This document shows positions 45,190 to 56,825 of a DNA stretch of 64,000 bases, one piece after another (position 1 is the first letter of the stretch; every line of letters begins with the position of its first letter). A program made the position numbers and the translations under genes. Origin of the DNA: Calvatia gigantea (lineage: Eukaryota > Basidiomycota > Agaricomycetes > Agaricales > Lycoperdaceae); assembly GCA_025093985.1 (NCBI GenBank), contig JACAAK010000003.1, forward strand, positions 682,001 through 746,000. Direction: 5' to 3'. The notes below the pieces were generated by a model. That model saw only the letters and a program-made list of their open reading frames with translations. It was not told where the DNA came from and made no database searches.

Positions 45190-47106
45190 CTAATCCAATC
45201 CTCTCCAAGTCATGTATCTTGATAGCCAACTGAACTTGACAGTTTTCGTAGAACTCTTTTCAGAACTCGTTGTGTCGTCGACATCTTGCCCAAACGCGCG
45301 CTTGATATGGCTATCCAACGCTTGACAAAAATGTTCAATGATGCCTCGATCGTTCTCGCTCTCGCAAACAAGAAGAAGTTTGTGGAATGGAATGGCTTGT
45401 TTCAACCTTCTCTCGGGGATTTTGTCGACGAAAGGCGTTCGGGGATCTTGATCGATCCATCCCAGTATCGCGGTGAGTGAATTCGAAACGAGCAGGGGAA
45501 TCGGATCGTCGCGGGGTTTTGTTACGATGATAGACTTGATGATTTCGAACGCCGCCTTCATATGTGTGTCATTGCAGTTCAGATTCTTCTGCAGCATGAT
45601 GTTAATGCACAGCAGAACCAGTTCCTTGGTATCTGCATTCTGCCGTTAGCCGCGCAGGTTGACGAACAACTCAGACTTACTGGAGTCAATAAGTGTCACG
45701 TTGTGGTGGTTAACCGGACAATTCCACGTCCGAATCTATATCCTCGCCCTCGTTGATCTTCAAGAATAAGTCGAGTCGCTGTTGCATAAGACAGGTCGAC
45801 ATATATCTTTGCTCGATTTTCTCAGAGAAATGTTCTAACGTATGCGAGACTACGAGGTCCTGTGTAACCTCGGCCTTGGTACGCTGGGGTCGTGGACAGT
45901 GTGATTGTGCATCGACTTCGGTAGATTCGAGACGATGTTGTGTTCTACGAACGCGCGCAGCACGGTGTTGGTTGACCCGGGCGAGCACGCCTTCCAGAGC
46001 AACCCGCGGATCTAAATCTCGGATACACCAAGACACAGCTTCCACCAGTTTCTGGTTCTGGCTGAAAGCTTCACCAACCCAAGCTAATCCCCGTCCGACA
46101 TCCCACAAACCGGGAGAACCGGAATCGTCGCGACGACTCCGAAAGATATGATCGTAGTCACGCCAGGATTTAATAAAGGAGCCGGAAGGTCTTGTGAACG
46201 GTTCTGCGGACTTCGTTCTAGAATAGGGAAATAAGCTAGAAAAGGAAGTCGTTGCATTGTAGTATATCCAGGATTGGGGGGATTTGTAAGGGCACTGTGA
46301 GAATTTGGTGCAGGGAAACGCCCACAAGTAAAGGTACTGAAGTCCCGGGAGCACAGTCGTCGCTGTGATGAATAGGAACACAGCTCCGACGACTACGCTG
46401 ACGAGGATTGCCACTATCCCGTCTATTTGGTGCAAAAAATCGATAAGCCCAGCGAAAAAAAGGAGGAGGGCAGCAAGCAGTAGGACGGGCAAGGAATTGA
46501 GGAACCTGAAGACCTGCCATTTCTCCATACCCTCGCGGCGCATATTATATAATGCGATATCTTCACGATGGGAAACGTTCGCTTTACGAGCATACTCCCG
46601 GATCCATTGGAGACACAGGATCCCCCCCACTGTGGTGGACAAACTGAAGGTGAGGCTGAGGAACCAAAAGGCATTAATCCTCCTAGCTGACGCAGATACG
46701 TCTGATGGCGGCGTGAAGAGACTAATAGGAGTATTTGGTTGAGGATGGGTCATATTATCGAGCTGGAGGGAAATAGTTCGAAGCAGAAGTACGGCCGTCT
46801 CGGTTGGGTCCTCTTTCATATAGCGGTACGATTCGACGACGAATGCGGTTACGACAGCGGAGAAGAGTCCAGCCTTATACGTAAAATATCTGTGAGAGCC
46901 CGGACATATGTGAAAAACGGGAGGCGCAAACCCACGAAGATAAGCAATTTGTCAACTTCATCTTTCAAGTTCTCATAGTGCTCTTCGGTATGTTTTTCCA
47001 CGAATGTATTGCAGACCTCCCAGGGATCCTCAGTGTCATCGCCCTTGGTAGGCTGGTTAGCATGGTCATAGATAATTACAGATAGAACACATACCTTGGG
47101 GTTCAT
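45190..47106 (-). CDS. DUF6535 membrane protein, copy D3 (diverged)
   Basis: Exons on minus: 47106-47095, 47052-46936, 46873-45715 and 45632-45190; 576 aa. Core motif after the second intron: AGLFSAVVTAFVVESY, then INAFWFLSLTFSLSTTVGGILCLQWI, and helices near LPVLLLAALLLFFAGLIDFL and VGAVFLFITATTVLP. Closer to the family consensus (FSAVVTAF) than D1/D2, and clearly not a recent duplicate of them. Start: ATG 47106 (MNPK then intron) keeps the frame into GDDTEDPWEVC; an in-frame ATG at 47187 would add 27 residues. The last intron (45633-45714) has a weak GTTAAC donor, so that junction is less certain. Confidence 0.8.
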
Positions 47107-47563
47107 TGTCAAAAGCCGTCCCAGGAAGATGCAGCGCCTCGTTATATAAGGCCAAGGGCATAGGGCACGAGGTGATGGCAATGCCATTCAGACTTAGGCG
47201 CTTGTAGGGTTGCATGTCAGGACCCCGGGAAGATCGGGGGTCCTTCCTCCAGCTCAGAACCCTGGCTCCGGCTGCCAACTGCCATCGTACCACGACAACG
47301 AGACAGTAAGGAGCCTCTTTATTACCAAAATAAAAGTTGGTGAGGATATAAGGACGTGGTGTACTGAACTCGAACACTTGATGCTGACCTACTGTAACTG
47401 CACTTCTCTCATGGGGCCTTCAATAACATGTGGCAGCCTCGTGTTCGTGTTCAACAGCATCGAGAGCACGCTAGCTAGGGACGTCAGGCAGGCACGTGTA
47501 CTTGGCAGATGTAAAGAAAAGGCGTAGACCATTCCTGCTGGATATCCCCCCTTCCCCCTGGAT
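47107..47563. other. divergent spacer between D3 and NACHT copy 5
   Basis: No gene seen. It should hold both promoters. Confidence 0.35.
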
Positions 47564-49613
47564 ATGCTACCATTTTTCTCTGAAGCCCAAAATTTCGTGG
47601 TGAGTAACGCACAGTTTGTCAACCAGTCGCAGAACATCAGGGTCAGCACAAGTGAATCCAAGGGAGCGGGTAGGTTAAATACCTTTTCTCGATTACCGTT
47701 TATTGAGACATCCTTATCAGGCCTTCAGAAACTCTTGGAAGCCTCGATCCCAGAGGCATTTCACGATTCTGCTGCTCGTTACCCAACCCCTCTGTGTCAT
47801 CCCGGGAACACGGAGAACTCACCTTGAAAGCATTGCACAATGGTGCCAGAACACTGACCATCGGTCAAACCGTCGGATCGTCTTGTTCAAGGGCCCTGCC
47901 GGTGTTGGGAAGTCCGCTATTGCACAGTCGTTCGCTGAATATCTCAAAGAGAGACTCGGTGCTGCCCTCTTCCTTTCTCGTGCCAGTAAACGGGACGACC
48001 ACAGCCGAGTCCTTACCTCTGTAGCCTACCAACTTGCTGTCAAACTCCACCCCTATGGCCACCTTCTGGACCGTAAAATCCACCACGACCCTACCCTTGT
48101 CAACAAATCGATACCCCACCAATTTAATGACCTCCTCGTTACTCCTCTTCGTGAGCTCAAGCTCAAAGGAATAGAATTCCTTGAGCGGGTTATCATTATT
48201 GATGGCCTCGACGAATGCCCAAGCGCATTGGCAAAAGAAGATATCGTCAAGACCATCACCGCATCCGTCCGCGAGCAAACAACACCTTTCCTCTGGGTTT
48301 TCCTCACCCGCCTCGATCCCGACCTTACTGCTATATTCGATCTGCCTGAGATTAAACCACAATGCCATCAAATAGAGTTACCTGTCTCGCGTGACATAGA
48401 CAACGACATCGCACACTATCTTACTGACGCTCTCACCGAAATCGGTCAGAAGCATCAACTCAAAGCGCCCTGGCCTTCTAAACAAGAAATTCGGGCGCTT
48501 GTTGAATTATCTGCTGGGTTATTCGTCTGTGCCCATACCATCGTTCATTTCGTTGCGAAAGAAGATTCGGTCGGACCCGACGACCAACTGTGCACCGTTC
48601 TTGATTTGGCAGGGCGTTCTGTCGGTAGTGGTCCTGACCATCCTCTGTCGGGGATGAATGAGTTCTACACGCTCATCATGGAGCGCGTGCCTTCAACAAA
48701 TCTTCAAGCTGTGCAATGGATCCTTCTGGTCACTCGTCTACTCGACACCAGGAATGCCATAGACCATGCTAATTTACTGGGGTTATCCGAATTGCAGTTC
48801 CGGAGCGTTTGTCGGTCTCTCCACCCCGTCATGACGATTGACACCGCCCTCAACATCTCCTTTTACCACGCATCCTTCATGAATTTCCTTGAGGATTCAG
48901 ACCGGTCCAACCACTTCTGTATTTGGGGAGATTGTGTGATGGCGCTCTGGAACAAACTGATGAACAAGCTGGATCAGGTTCAAGTCAGTGATGACCCTGA
49001 AGGTACGTAATTTCATTCCCCTTCCTCATTCCTGGGCTATTCTGAACTTTCACAATACCAGAGGGGTACATACCGGAACTCAACAACACATGGCGAAGCT
49101 CCAGGGACCGATATCACTATGTGAATCTCGTCCGCACCCTCTTCAAACTTCTTGGATTCATTCCTTCGGATGACACGCAAAGCCTCAATACGCTGGTGGA
49201 CTTTGACTTCAGGAAAGCGTGTCTTTTACCAGAACATTGCATACCGGGGCTACAAATAGGGACGCTGTTGCGAAATGTGAGTACTTCCGACAAGTCCAGT
49301 TGCGTGCAACTTCACCCACTTCGTCGTTCGCTCAGATTCCTTTGCAATCCAACCTTATTCGCCCTGCGACGAGAAAGAATTCAGCTACAGTTGTTCGAGG
49401 CGTCCTTTGCAAGTCTGTCCAGCACCACTATTATACCCTTGGCCGTGGAGAGAGAAAGGTTCTTCTGAAGGACGGCGAGGGCGGCGGTGTGTGCGTTGTG
49501 CCGTATTCAAGAAGAGGTATTGAGAAGTTCATGAAGCGGTTATATGAGGTAGGTATTATTCACTCCAACACCAACACACAACTGAATTGTATCAGCGTCC
49601 AGGAGCCGTGTAG
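47564..49613 (+). pseudogene. NACHT-domain NTPase, copy 5 (one-base frameshift)
   Basis: The most diverged NACHT copy. Exons 47564-47669, 47721-49002, 49062-49276, 49336-49548 and 49596-49613. The order is an N-terminal AQNFVVSNAQFV motif, ASIPEAFHDSAARYP, Walker A GPAGVGKS, Walker B VIIIDGLDECP, the helical region, YHASFMNFLED, and HYYTLGRGERKVLL. The frame shifts at about 47808-47811, where CCCGGGAACACGG has one A more than the CATCCTGGAACACG-type sequence of relatives needs. The remaining 1,200 nt of the exon are open (47703-49010). Without that base the exons sum to 611 codons. It has one more 3' intron than copies 1 and 2. One extra base in a short run could be a real mutation or a consensus error. 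Confidence 0.85.
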
Positions 49614-50342
49614 TGAGGTGCCCTTTGGTAGGGCTATTAGCTTATCATTTTCTTCTCGCCTACAGGGCGGCGCCCCCGTATCGGCCTCCAAGCTTTGGCC
49701 GGACCTTCATTCATTTTCCGACCTTCATTCATTACTCCGCTTAAGACAATAGAAGTAGACCATAAAGGGAGTAATAACTTAATCCATGTTGTTTTCAACT
49801 CAGGAAGCCATGTCAGCCGTGTCGGCGCGTCCATCCAGTTTCTCGCTAATTTCCCTAAAGTCCCCAACCCACCCACAGCGTCCACAGCAACAAGGCGAGG
49901 CGATATGTGCAGTGAGGGGTCGAAGGATACAAAAACTTTCCGAGACTTTCTACCAGTCCTTCGTCGCTATGGATAACCCCATCCACGAGACTCTTCACGC
50001 CTTCTGTTAGTGGTATCCTTAATTCGAATTGACAAAGACCAATGCCCCCTGCCCACATATCCTCCCCACGACTGTTCGACGGACCTCAACGCTGTTCACC
50101 TAGCGAACTAAGGTAAAGCGCAAACGGCTTCGAGGCGCTTCAACCGACCGTGCACGCTGGTATTAACAGAGGTGCCAATTGTTGAGCGAATTGTTCCAAA
50201 TGGTGGGGGTTGCACGGCCACTATTTATCAGCGTACCGGGTAGCGAAGTGACTACATGTCCCTGGCTCGGCAAGGGAATCACCTTAGTTCGGGGTGCTTC
50301 CTTTAGAACAACCCAGGCCTCGTCCAGGTCCGCACTCATTGG
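49614..50342. other. no firm gene; small minus-strand frames
   Basis: Two minus-strand stretches look slightly coding: 50339-50163 (58 codons, starting MSADLDEAWVVLKEAP) and about 50125-49855 (SRGEDMWAGGIGLCQFELRIP), the latter faintly like a kinase subdomain IX. Neither is a complete gene and I give them no function. Confidence 0.3.
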
Positions 50343-50885
50343 TTATTCGCCACTTGTCAAAATTGCTGCGCGTTTCACCTTCTTAGCCACTCCATCCGCC
50401 GTCACATATCTTTCGTGTTCAGGCCAACCCATGCGAATTTGGGAAACAGGCAATATGGCGATGACGGTGGTGACGATAATGACGAGGGTAGTAATGACGG
50501 TAAGGGTGGTGAGGACAATGAGGAAGGCAATAGGCAGGGCAACAATGAAACTGAAAAGAGTAATAATAGTGCCGAAGGTGAGGAATATGCAGATAGAGAA
50601 ACCATAGCGCACAAGTGGGGATAAGGCGCCACTGAGGCTGGGAATGGCACAGAGGAAAAGAGATGTGAGGAGGACCGCTGAGAGAGAGGCCCCACAGAGG
50701 CAGAAAAGCGAGAGGCGGGAGGAGAAATACGTTGCATAGGAAGATGGGGGCGGAGGGGTAGGAGCTGTGGAGGAGGTTGCTGAAGGCCGGGATGGCAAAG
50801 AATAAAAGGAGTCAGTGGGACAAGATGAGGAAGAAGGGGACAAAGTAAAAGAGGAGGATGAAATGGAAGAGGAGGTGGGCGACAT
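50343..50885 (-). CDS. small multi-pass membrane protein, unknown
   Basis: 180 aa, one exon. The N-terminal 45 residues are almost only Ser, Pro, Thr and Ala. Then come three hydrophobic segments: about 55-85 (LFCLCGASLSAVLLTSLFLC), 90-115 (YGFSICIFLTFGTIITLFSF) and 115-145 (VALPIAFLIVLTTLTVITTL). A short polar C-terminus ends KRAAILTSGE. No family recognised. It lies 148 bp downstream of the F-box gene's stop on the same strand. Long purine/pyrimidine asymmetry could give a spurious frame here, so I am only moderately sure it is a gene. Confidence 0.5.
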   Translation of the reverse strand: MSPTSSSISSSSFTLSPSSSSCPTDSFYSLPSRPSATSSTAPTPPPPSSYATYFSSRLSLFCLCGASLSAVLLTSLFLCAIPSLSGALSPLVRYGFSICIFLTFGTIITLFSFIVALPIAFLIVLTTLTVITTLVIIVTTVIAILPVSQIRMGWPEHERYVTADGVAKKVKRAAILTSGE

Positions 50886-51033
50886 GAAGGACGAGGTTCA
50901 GAGGCGGCGTGTGACGATTAATACCAGGTAAATAATAGGAGAAAGACTCAAAGTGCCATTAGGACCATTGCTTTATTAAAAGGAGAAGTGAGGGAGTGAT
51001 ACATATCGTAGTGAGTAGGTAACATAGTCCAGC

Positions 51034-52932
51034 TTATGATCCCATTGGACTACTAAGAGTATCAACCGACACACCTACCTCCTGTAGAGCCATTCTGAGA
51101 GCGTTAAAATTTTTATCATCTGCCACAGCTGGACTAGAAATAACGATACGACGAACTGCAAGCCTGCTGGAACAAAACTGCAAGATCTCACTATTGTCAA
51201 TGTACTCCTGCCTAACGTCGGTGTATTCGTCCCTATAGTATGGCAAGATGCTGGTCCAGCGATAAGCTGGATGGCTTATTGCTGGCGGTTCGAAGTGCTC
51301 GGGAAGCCCGGTGCTATCCTCGAAATCTGAATAATTACTATGCCCCGATTCATAGACAAAGGAGCCATCTTCTGAGTCAGATTCAGGGAACAGTTCTTGG
51401 GTCGAAACAAGGACGGTTATTGCGAAGTCTCCATTTCCTTCCTCCACGTCTTCTCCCAGCTTTTCTGAGGTGCTGTCGGATACAGAAGCACACCTGTCAT
51501 CAGTTGTCTCGAGAGCCGCAGGCACAGTAGGAATACAGTCACGGTGGAACACTATTTCGCGCAATGAGGGCAGGACGACGCGGACATCGCCATCAAGGGG
51601 CTGAGCCCAACGATAGAGAAGGTCCCATAACACAGGTCCAACCCCGTCTAAAACCCGAACGTTAGAGAAGCGGCGGAGTATTTCAACGACGATCTCTTCA
51701 CCGAGTTCGCCGTAGAGAAGGTTGAACACGGGGAAGGGAATGGTGAGATATTCGACTTGGTCATACAGCCAAGTGGGAAGGAAAGTGGAAAACATCCGAT
51801 CAAAGTTGAAGCTCGGAAATTCCATCAGAGAAAGGTGGAAATGGAATTTACGTTCCTCGGACCGGCTGTCTGAGGGGTTGGAATCCAACATACTGGTATA
51901 TGTAATTTCTCCTGGCCCAATAAGGAGTCTGTACTCCTTGAATTCATTGCTGGAGCAGAAGATATTGAAGATATTAGCGGCCGTAAATACTAGGTGATCA
52001 AGGCTGCGGTAACATCGTAGCATGCCGCAGTGAAGAGAGACCCTATGCAGGGGTTGAGAAAACTCGGCGCATTGGAAGAAAAAAGAGAGAAGATCTGTCT
52101 CGTCTTCGAGAGAGATATCAGATACGTGGATCGGTTTCGGGGTAACGGGATCCTGTGGGGGCAGTCGAGAAAGTGCCTTCCGAAGGGTGACACTCTGAAG
52201 CATGTGGAGCCGATTTACGATAGCGGCCATTTCGTGGGATGGCACCCGCCCTACTGGGTCGAGATCGACCACAGTGAGATGTGTCAAAGTCGCGGAAACT
52301 GAGCCCAGCTGTTTGACACGGTAGAAGAACGTTCTCCGTATATAAAGGTGCTTCAATACGGGGGTCGTCTTAAAACCGGGGAATTTCTTTGATAGTGGCT
52401 GCGAAGGAGACAGGTCTAAATACAAGAACTGGAGTTGGGGGAATTTTATATGAGCCATGCTGTCCATGAGAGAGAGACCCCGATCATCTGCATCCTGGGT
52501 AAAGTGGTATTCGAGTAGTCGTTCTAGAATTTCCTGAGACGCGGTCTCCGTTTTGAAATCTTCTCCTGTTTGAGAATAATGCCGCTCGCCACGTGGAGGC
52601 GCAAGTCTGATTCCAAGTGGACGCGATCGCTCAAGTATAATACGCGTCCACTCCACGTCATAGGGATCAACCATGTTCGTCCAAAGCTCTGGGGCAGAAA
52701 TGAGGATATTTCTCCATCTACGGCAAACGTGTGATGCACGGATAGTATCTGAGACTGCAGCCGGCAAGCTGAACTCTGTCGAGGTATCGTTGTAAGGGTT
52801 GGCGCTGAAGGGCGTCCAGTCACGATAAGTATTGATGGAACAGATTTGGATGAGCGTTTCAGGGGGGATGTCGTGAATAATCGAATATGGGACAGGAGCT
52901 GTGTTCGGCGCGTCGAGATTACCAGCACTCAT
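51034..52932 (-). CDS. F-box protein (intact copy F1)
   Basis: 632 aa, intronless. An N-terminal F-box-like region (residues about 18-80) contains IHDIPPETLIQIC and HVCRRWRNILISAPELW, the usual Agaricomycete form. It is followed by the VEWTRIILERSRPLGIRL strand and a leucine-rich-repeat-like central part, with alternating LxxLxL strands (LKHLYI, LTHLTVVDL, LQSVTLRKAL). There is an acidic segment near residues 500-550 (EKLGEDVEEGNGD, PESDSEDGS). Such proteins usually link substrates to SCF ubiquitin ligases through Skp1; the substrate here is unknown. Two broken relatives lie at 59.7-61.4 and 62.6-63.6 kb in opposite orientation. It is divergent from the BTB gene. Confidence 0.88.
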   Translation of the reverse strand: MSAGNLDAPNTAPVPYSIIHDIPPETLIQICSINTYRDWTPFSANPYNDTSTEFSLPAAVSDTIRASHVCRRWRNILISAPELWTNMVDPYDVEWTRIILERSRPLGIRLAPPRGERHYSQTGEDFKTETASQEILERLLEYHFTQDADDRGLSLMDSMAHIKFPQLQFLYLDLSPSQPLSKKFPGFKTTPVLKHLYIRRTFFYRVKQLGSVSATLTHLTVVDLDPVGRVPSHEMAAIVNRLHMLQSVTLRKALSRLPPQDPVTPKPIHVSDISLEDETDLLSFFFQCAEFSQPLHRVSLHCGMLRCYRSLDHLVFTAANIFNIFCSSNEFKEYRLLIGPGEITYTSMLDSNPSDSRSEERKFHFHLSLMEFPSFNFDRMFSTFLPTWLYDQVEYLTIPFPVFNLLYGELGEEIVVEILRRFSNVRVLDGVGPVLWDLLYRWAQPLDGDVRVVLPSLREIVFHRDCIPTVPAALETTDDRCASVSDSTSEKLGEDVEEGNGDFAITVLVSTQELFPESDSEDGSFVYESGHSNYSDFEDSTGLPEHFEPPAISHPAYRWTSILPYYRDEYTDVRQEYIDNSEILQFCSSRLAVRRIVISSPAVADDKNFNALRMALQEVGVSVDTLSSPMGS

Positions 52933-53582
52933 AGTGAATGCAAGGGAGTTAAAGGTGGGAAAAATATTGAATATTGAAGAGTCAGGCCAACTCGAGTCTA
53001 GAGATCAATTATGTAAGTAAAAGATGGGTGCTTATCTTATCGATATTGCTCAAGGAAATCACGGTACTCCATGTGATACTCTTTAGGCTATTCTCCCATC
53101 AGCGGAGTTAGATCGACTTACAGAGGAAAGCTAAGTGTACCAGTCCGAGTAGGGGGTCAAGCATCCTATGAGTGGGTACCATGCAAAACACTTGCCAAAA
53201 TTTGGGAGGAATCACGTTGTTGCCTCTCAAGGCCTACCGGGAGAGGTGCCCCTCCTTCGTCTCGTTTCAAATACTTCTGGCCCCAACAAAGGACGCCCTT
53301 GGCGGGACTTCGCAGAGAATTGTGAAGGACGTCCCCATACGATCATCCATCTCATAGAATATGGCCACATCCCCGACGGAATAAAACCTGGATCAATGTG
53401 ACTTAACAGTCGCCCGTACGATCCCTGTGCAACCCAGTTTCCCCTGACATTCTCAACAGGTTGACCGTAAGACATTTCACTCACCTCAGGGTCAAGATTA
53501 CCGCCTAACTCAGGTTTCTGCATCCCCTGACTCACGTATTCCGAATCCGCTGCCACCATCCTTGAGCTTGAGCGCTTGAGCG
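52933..53582. other. divergent spacer, no gene seen
   Basis: Promoter region between the F-box gene (minus) and the BTB gene (plus). Overlapping short frames at 53168-53559 on both strands are not supported by any motif. Confidence 0.4.
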
Positions 53583-55059
53583 ATGGTTACGGATGGTGCG
53601 CCGCGGAACCAGTGGCAAGAGCTTCCTACACCAAACACACACTCTCCCATGCTTTCCCGCAAAAACGCCAGTAACGGGCAAGACACTAGTCTCAGTCTCA
53701 GCGCAGAGCCCGCAGGATGTTCGCGATCTTACTCACGCCCAGGGCCAGGCCTGAGGTCAGCCACCCCCCAACGCCGGGGATCGGATTTTACCCACTCAGA
53801 CTTTTGGTTTGACGACGGAAACTTTGTAATCATTACTGGCAATGCGGCGTTCAAGGTGCACCGTGGACAATTGGAACGACACTCCGAGGTGTTTGCGGCG
53901 CTGTTTGCCTTGCCACAACCTCCAGGAGCGGAGCAGGACCTTGTGGATGGGTGTCCGTACGTCGAGTTACACGACTCGCCATCTGATGTGTTTTACTTCT
54001 TGAGAGCGCTTTATGATGGATTGTGAGTTTTTGTATTTGCCCTCCCGTCCACCTATGTAGGGTAGCTGAAATGGTGGAAGGTACTTCAAGTTTCCCCGAG
54101 CGAACGATTTTCCTGCTGTCGCCGCGGCGCTCCGGCTTTCTACGAAATATATGGTCGAGTCATTACGGCTACGTTGTTTGCATCGGTTGCATCTCGACTG
54201 GCCGACATCGTTGCAAGGGTGGGATGAGCGCGAGTCAGTTGCGACGGATAACTCTGGGAGGTATTTACCCTGGGAGACTCGCCCGCACCCAATTCTTGTT
54301 ATACAACTCGCATTGGAAATGGGTATTTCCACTATTTTGCCGGCGGCGTTTTATGACCTCTCGAGGTACGCTCCTTGCCGAGTCCTCGCAGGTACCACCA
54401 AACAGGTGCTCGCATACGATATTATCGTTGGGAACCATCCGGCCGCACCTGTCGACTCTCTGGAATCGGAAATAGGCGAACCTTTAAATGCAATGTCCAA
54501 CTCTGAACCCAGTTCTGGTGCCAATTGCGGTTCTGACTCTGTTCAACTATCGCATGCACTCCTCTGTAAAACTTTACGCGGGCGTGAAGCCTCTCAACGG
54601 TACATCGCAACACTCTTCTGCAAAGAACTTAACCAAGGGCAACCAGCATCTGACTGTCTATACAAACATCGTCCGGATCTGCAGCGGAAACGCTGCATGG
54701 AGGCGTTTCATTATGTTGCGCTGAACCTTCTGAGATCTGTCGGAGGTGTCGCATGTGGGAGAGACGCGGATCCACTGTTTGCGCTTGCGCAGGTTTTGCG
54801 GATGCTGTCGAGTGTGGATTATATGATTGTCGATCAGTTCGGTGACGGTGCTAACGAGTCCACCTATGACGAGGCCCAGGCTGATAATGTCCAGGGAGAA
54901 GAAGGGGAAGCAAGAGAGCCGAGGAGGTACGCACTCGGGATCTGTACGATTTGCAAAGTTGCATTGGCGAGGGTCATTGCGAGGGCGAGAGAGGAAGTTT
55001 GGGGGTTGTTACCGACTTGGTTTGAGCTCGGGTGGAATGCTGATTGCTATGGACTGTAA
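53583..55059 (+). CDS. BTB/POZ domain protein
   Basis: Exons 53583-54022 and 54081-55059 (intron 58 nt, GTGAGT...AAG) give 472 aa. After a Ser/Pro-rich leader of about 75 residues comes the BTB fold of the fungal type: SDFWFDDGNFVIITGNAAFKV.HRGQLERHSEVF (split here), then YVELHDSPSDVFYFLRALYDG, and after the intron KFPRANDFPAVAAALRLSTKYMV and the helix LRLRCLHRLHLDWP. The rest (about 280 aa) is unassigned, with a Cys-containing segment CTICKVALARVIARAREEVW near the end, typical of this expanded Agaricomycete family. BTB proteins dimerise and often act as Cul3 adaptors; the partner here is unknown. Confidence 0.88.
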
Positions 55060-55321
55060 ATACATATTGCTAGTGCACTGCTTTGAATCTGCTCTTTGTG
55101 TTAACTTAGTTAGATGAGATTGGATTAACGTCGGTCACATGATAGAGCCCATGACGTGATATCTTTAGTTCGTCGTCCCCACCGGCAACTCAAAGAAGCT
55201 CACTCTCTTTCACGCTCACAGGAAAGAAGGGATTAATCGATTACCGGCTCTCACGCTGAGGCCATGAAATATATTACACAGTCTCTTGAACACCCATAGC
55301 TTGTTCTTCCCTTGCTCAACC

Positions 55322-56363
55322 ATGTCCAACGCGGTCCTCGCAGGTCCTCCCGGCGATTGTTGCTTTCAAGGCGTCAAGCACTCCGGCAATCCCACCGGAA
55401 AGACAATCGACATTGCAGGGTTTTCCACATACGTCGCCGAGCCAAAATCCGGGGAACAAACAAAAGGGATTATCTTGTTTTTCCCAGACATATACGGTCC
55501 ATTTTTTGTGAATAATCAGTTACTGCAAGACTATTTTGCAGAGAATGGTGAGTTTATAGGCTCGTGCACCTCTAATTTTTGCCGCTCATCGCTGGTGGCT
55601 CAGGTTTCTTGGTGTTGGGAGTCGATTACTTCTTCGGTGATGCCGTTCACAAGCACACGGAGCCCGACTTTGATAGGGCGGCATGGATTCAGAATTCCAG
55701 AATTCGTGCGGATCAGGAGGCGCCAAAATGGATTAAGGCTGTCAGGGAGAGGTACGGAACCGACAAACAATATGCTGCCGTTGGATATTGTTTCGGTGGC
55801 CCACATGCGTTGAATATTGCTGGAACGGATCAGGTCGTAGCTGGTGGGTCTGGAAGAAGATAAGCTATGACACACAACTTACATGTCGCTCGGTAGCCGC
55901 ATTCGCTCATCCCACGTCACTCACTGAGAACCAATTCAGAAACCTCAAGAGTGAGTAACTAATCGCATAAGGCCGGTTATTGTCCCGTTGACGACTCTTT
56001 ATTTTAGATCCGCTGCTGATAGTGGCGGCAGGTGAGCGGATGAAGAGGCTTGTCTCGTGACCAACGAGCTGACTTTATGGCTAGAAACCGACCACACCTT
56101 CCCTTCCGCATCGCGTCGGCGTGCCGTCGACATTCTTCAAGAGATCAGAGCAACGTACCACCTCCGTTTATTCTCCGGTGTTTCCCATGGTTTTGCGACT
56201 CGTGGAGATCCAGAAGTGGAGAACAGCCGTAAGTGTTGCCCACCCGTGATTAAACGGATATCTGCTCACAGGGCCCATTCCAGGATGGGCCAAAGAGGAA
56301 GCTGCAGACAGTGTTGTTAAATTTTTTTCGAGGTTCATGAAGAAGCAGCACAGTCGTCTCTAA
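55322..56363 (+). CDS. dienelactone hydrolase family protein
   Basis: Alpha/beta hydrolase, 259 aa. Exons 55322-55547, 55604-55843, 55897-55950, 56008-56031, 56085-56228 and 56272-56363 sum to exactly 260 codons. The nucleophile is the Cys in GYCFGG, the acid is in the AETDHTFP segment, and the histidine is in FSGVSHGFATRGDP. Exon 4 is only 24 nt (PLLIVAA). Missing the 53-nt intron after it makes the gene look frameshifted, which it is not. Start MSNAVLAGPPGDCCFQG is the family's usual N-terminus; an in-frame ATG 36 nt upstream is less likely. Fungal members of this branch are cytosolic and of uncertain substrate. Confidence 0.9.
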
Positions 56364-56825
56364 AGTGACTCACACCCACCGTGGGACGAAATCCAGTGCT
56401 ATAGCCCCTGGGCTCCCTTCTACCGGGCTGTTAGAATGTACTTCTCATGACATATATACCGATCTTGCCACCAAATGGCACAATTGTTTCAGAGGCGACA
56501 CAAATAAGATAACCCCGTGCTAATTGATGATGAACCCTGCGTTTCTATCCCGCAATAAGCAAACCTACTGTTTTGACGCGATGGACGTTGTCTAGACTAG
56601 CTAAGTATTTACGCCCCCTCGGCTGGGTGGCATCTACGCGAAGATTAAAGGTCCATGTTTAATTGGGCTTCTCGGTTTTTGAGTTTGGGGAGCGATCTCC
56701 GCGATCCTGCAGGGATGTCGGTTGGGCCTTCAAGTTCTCGTCGCAATGGAAGTGGGAAGTCCGGTCACGTGACGCTTCGGGTGAGCAGAGACGAGCCTGA
56801 ATTTCATTTTCCACCCTTTCCCCCC
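56364..56825. other. spacer, no gene seen
   Basis: Promoter region of the CNNM gene. An in-frame ATG at 56655 could lengthen that protein by 57 residues. Confidence 0.4.

Noticed and set aside
49855..50125. Protein kinase gene on the minus strand
   Set aside because: Only a faint likeness to one subdomain (GEDMWAGGIG); no ATP site, no HRD, no DFG nearby.
50415..50624. Gly/Asp/Asn-rich plus-strand frame
   Set aside because: It is the reverse complement of the Leu/Ile/Val membrane segments of the gene at 50343-50885.
56031..56085. An apparent 2-nt frameshift in the dienelactone hydrolase gene
   Set aside because: A 53-nt GTGAGC...CTAG intron at 56032-56084 joins PLLIVAA to ETDHTFP and gives an intact 259-aa protein, so there is no frameshift.
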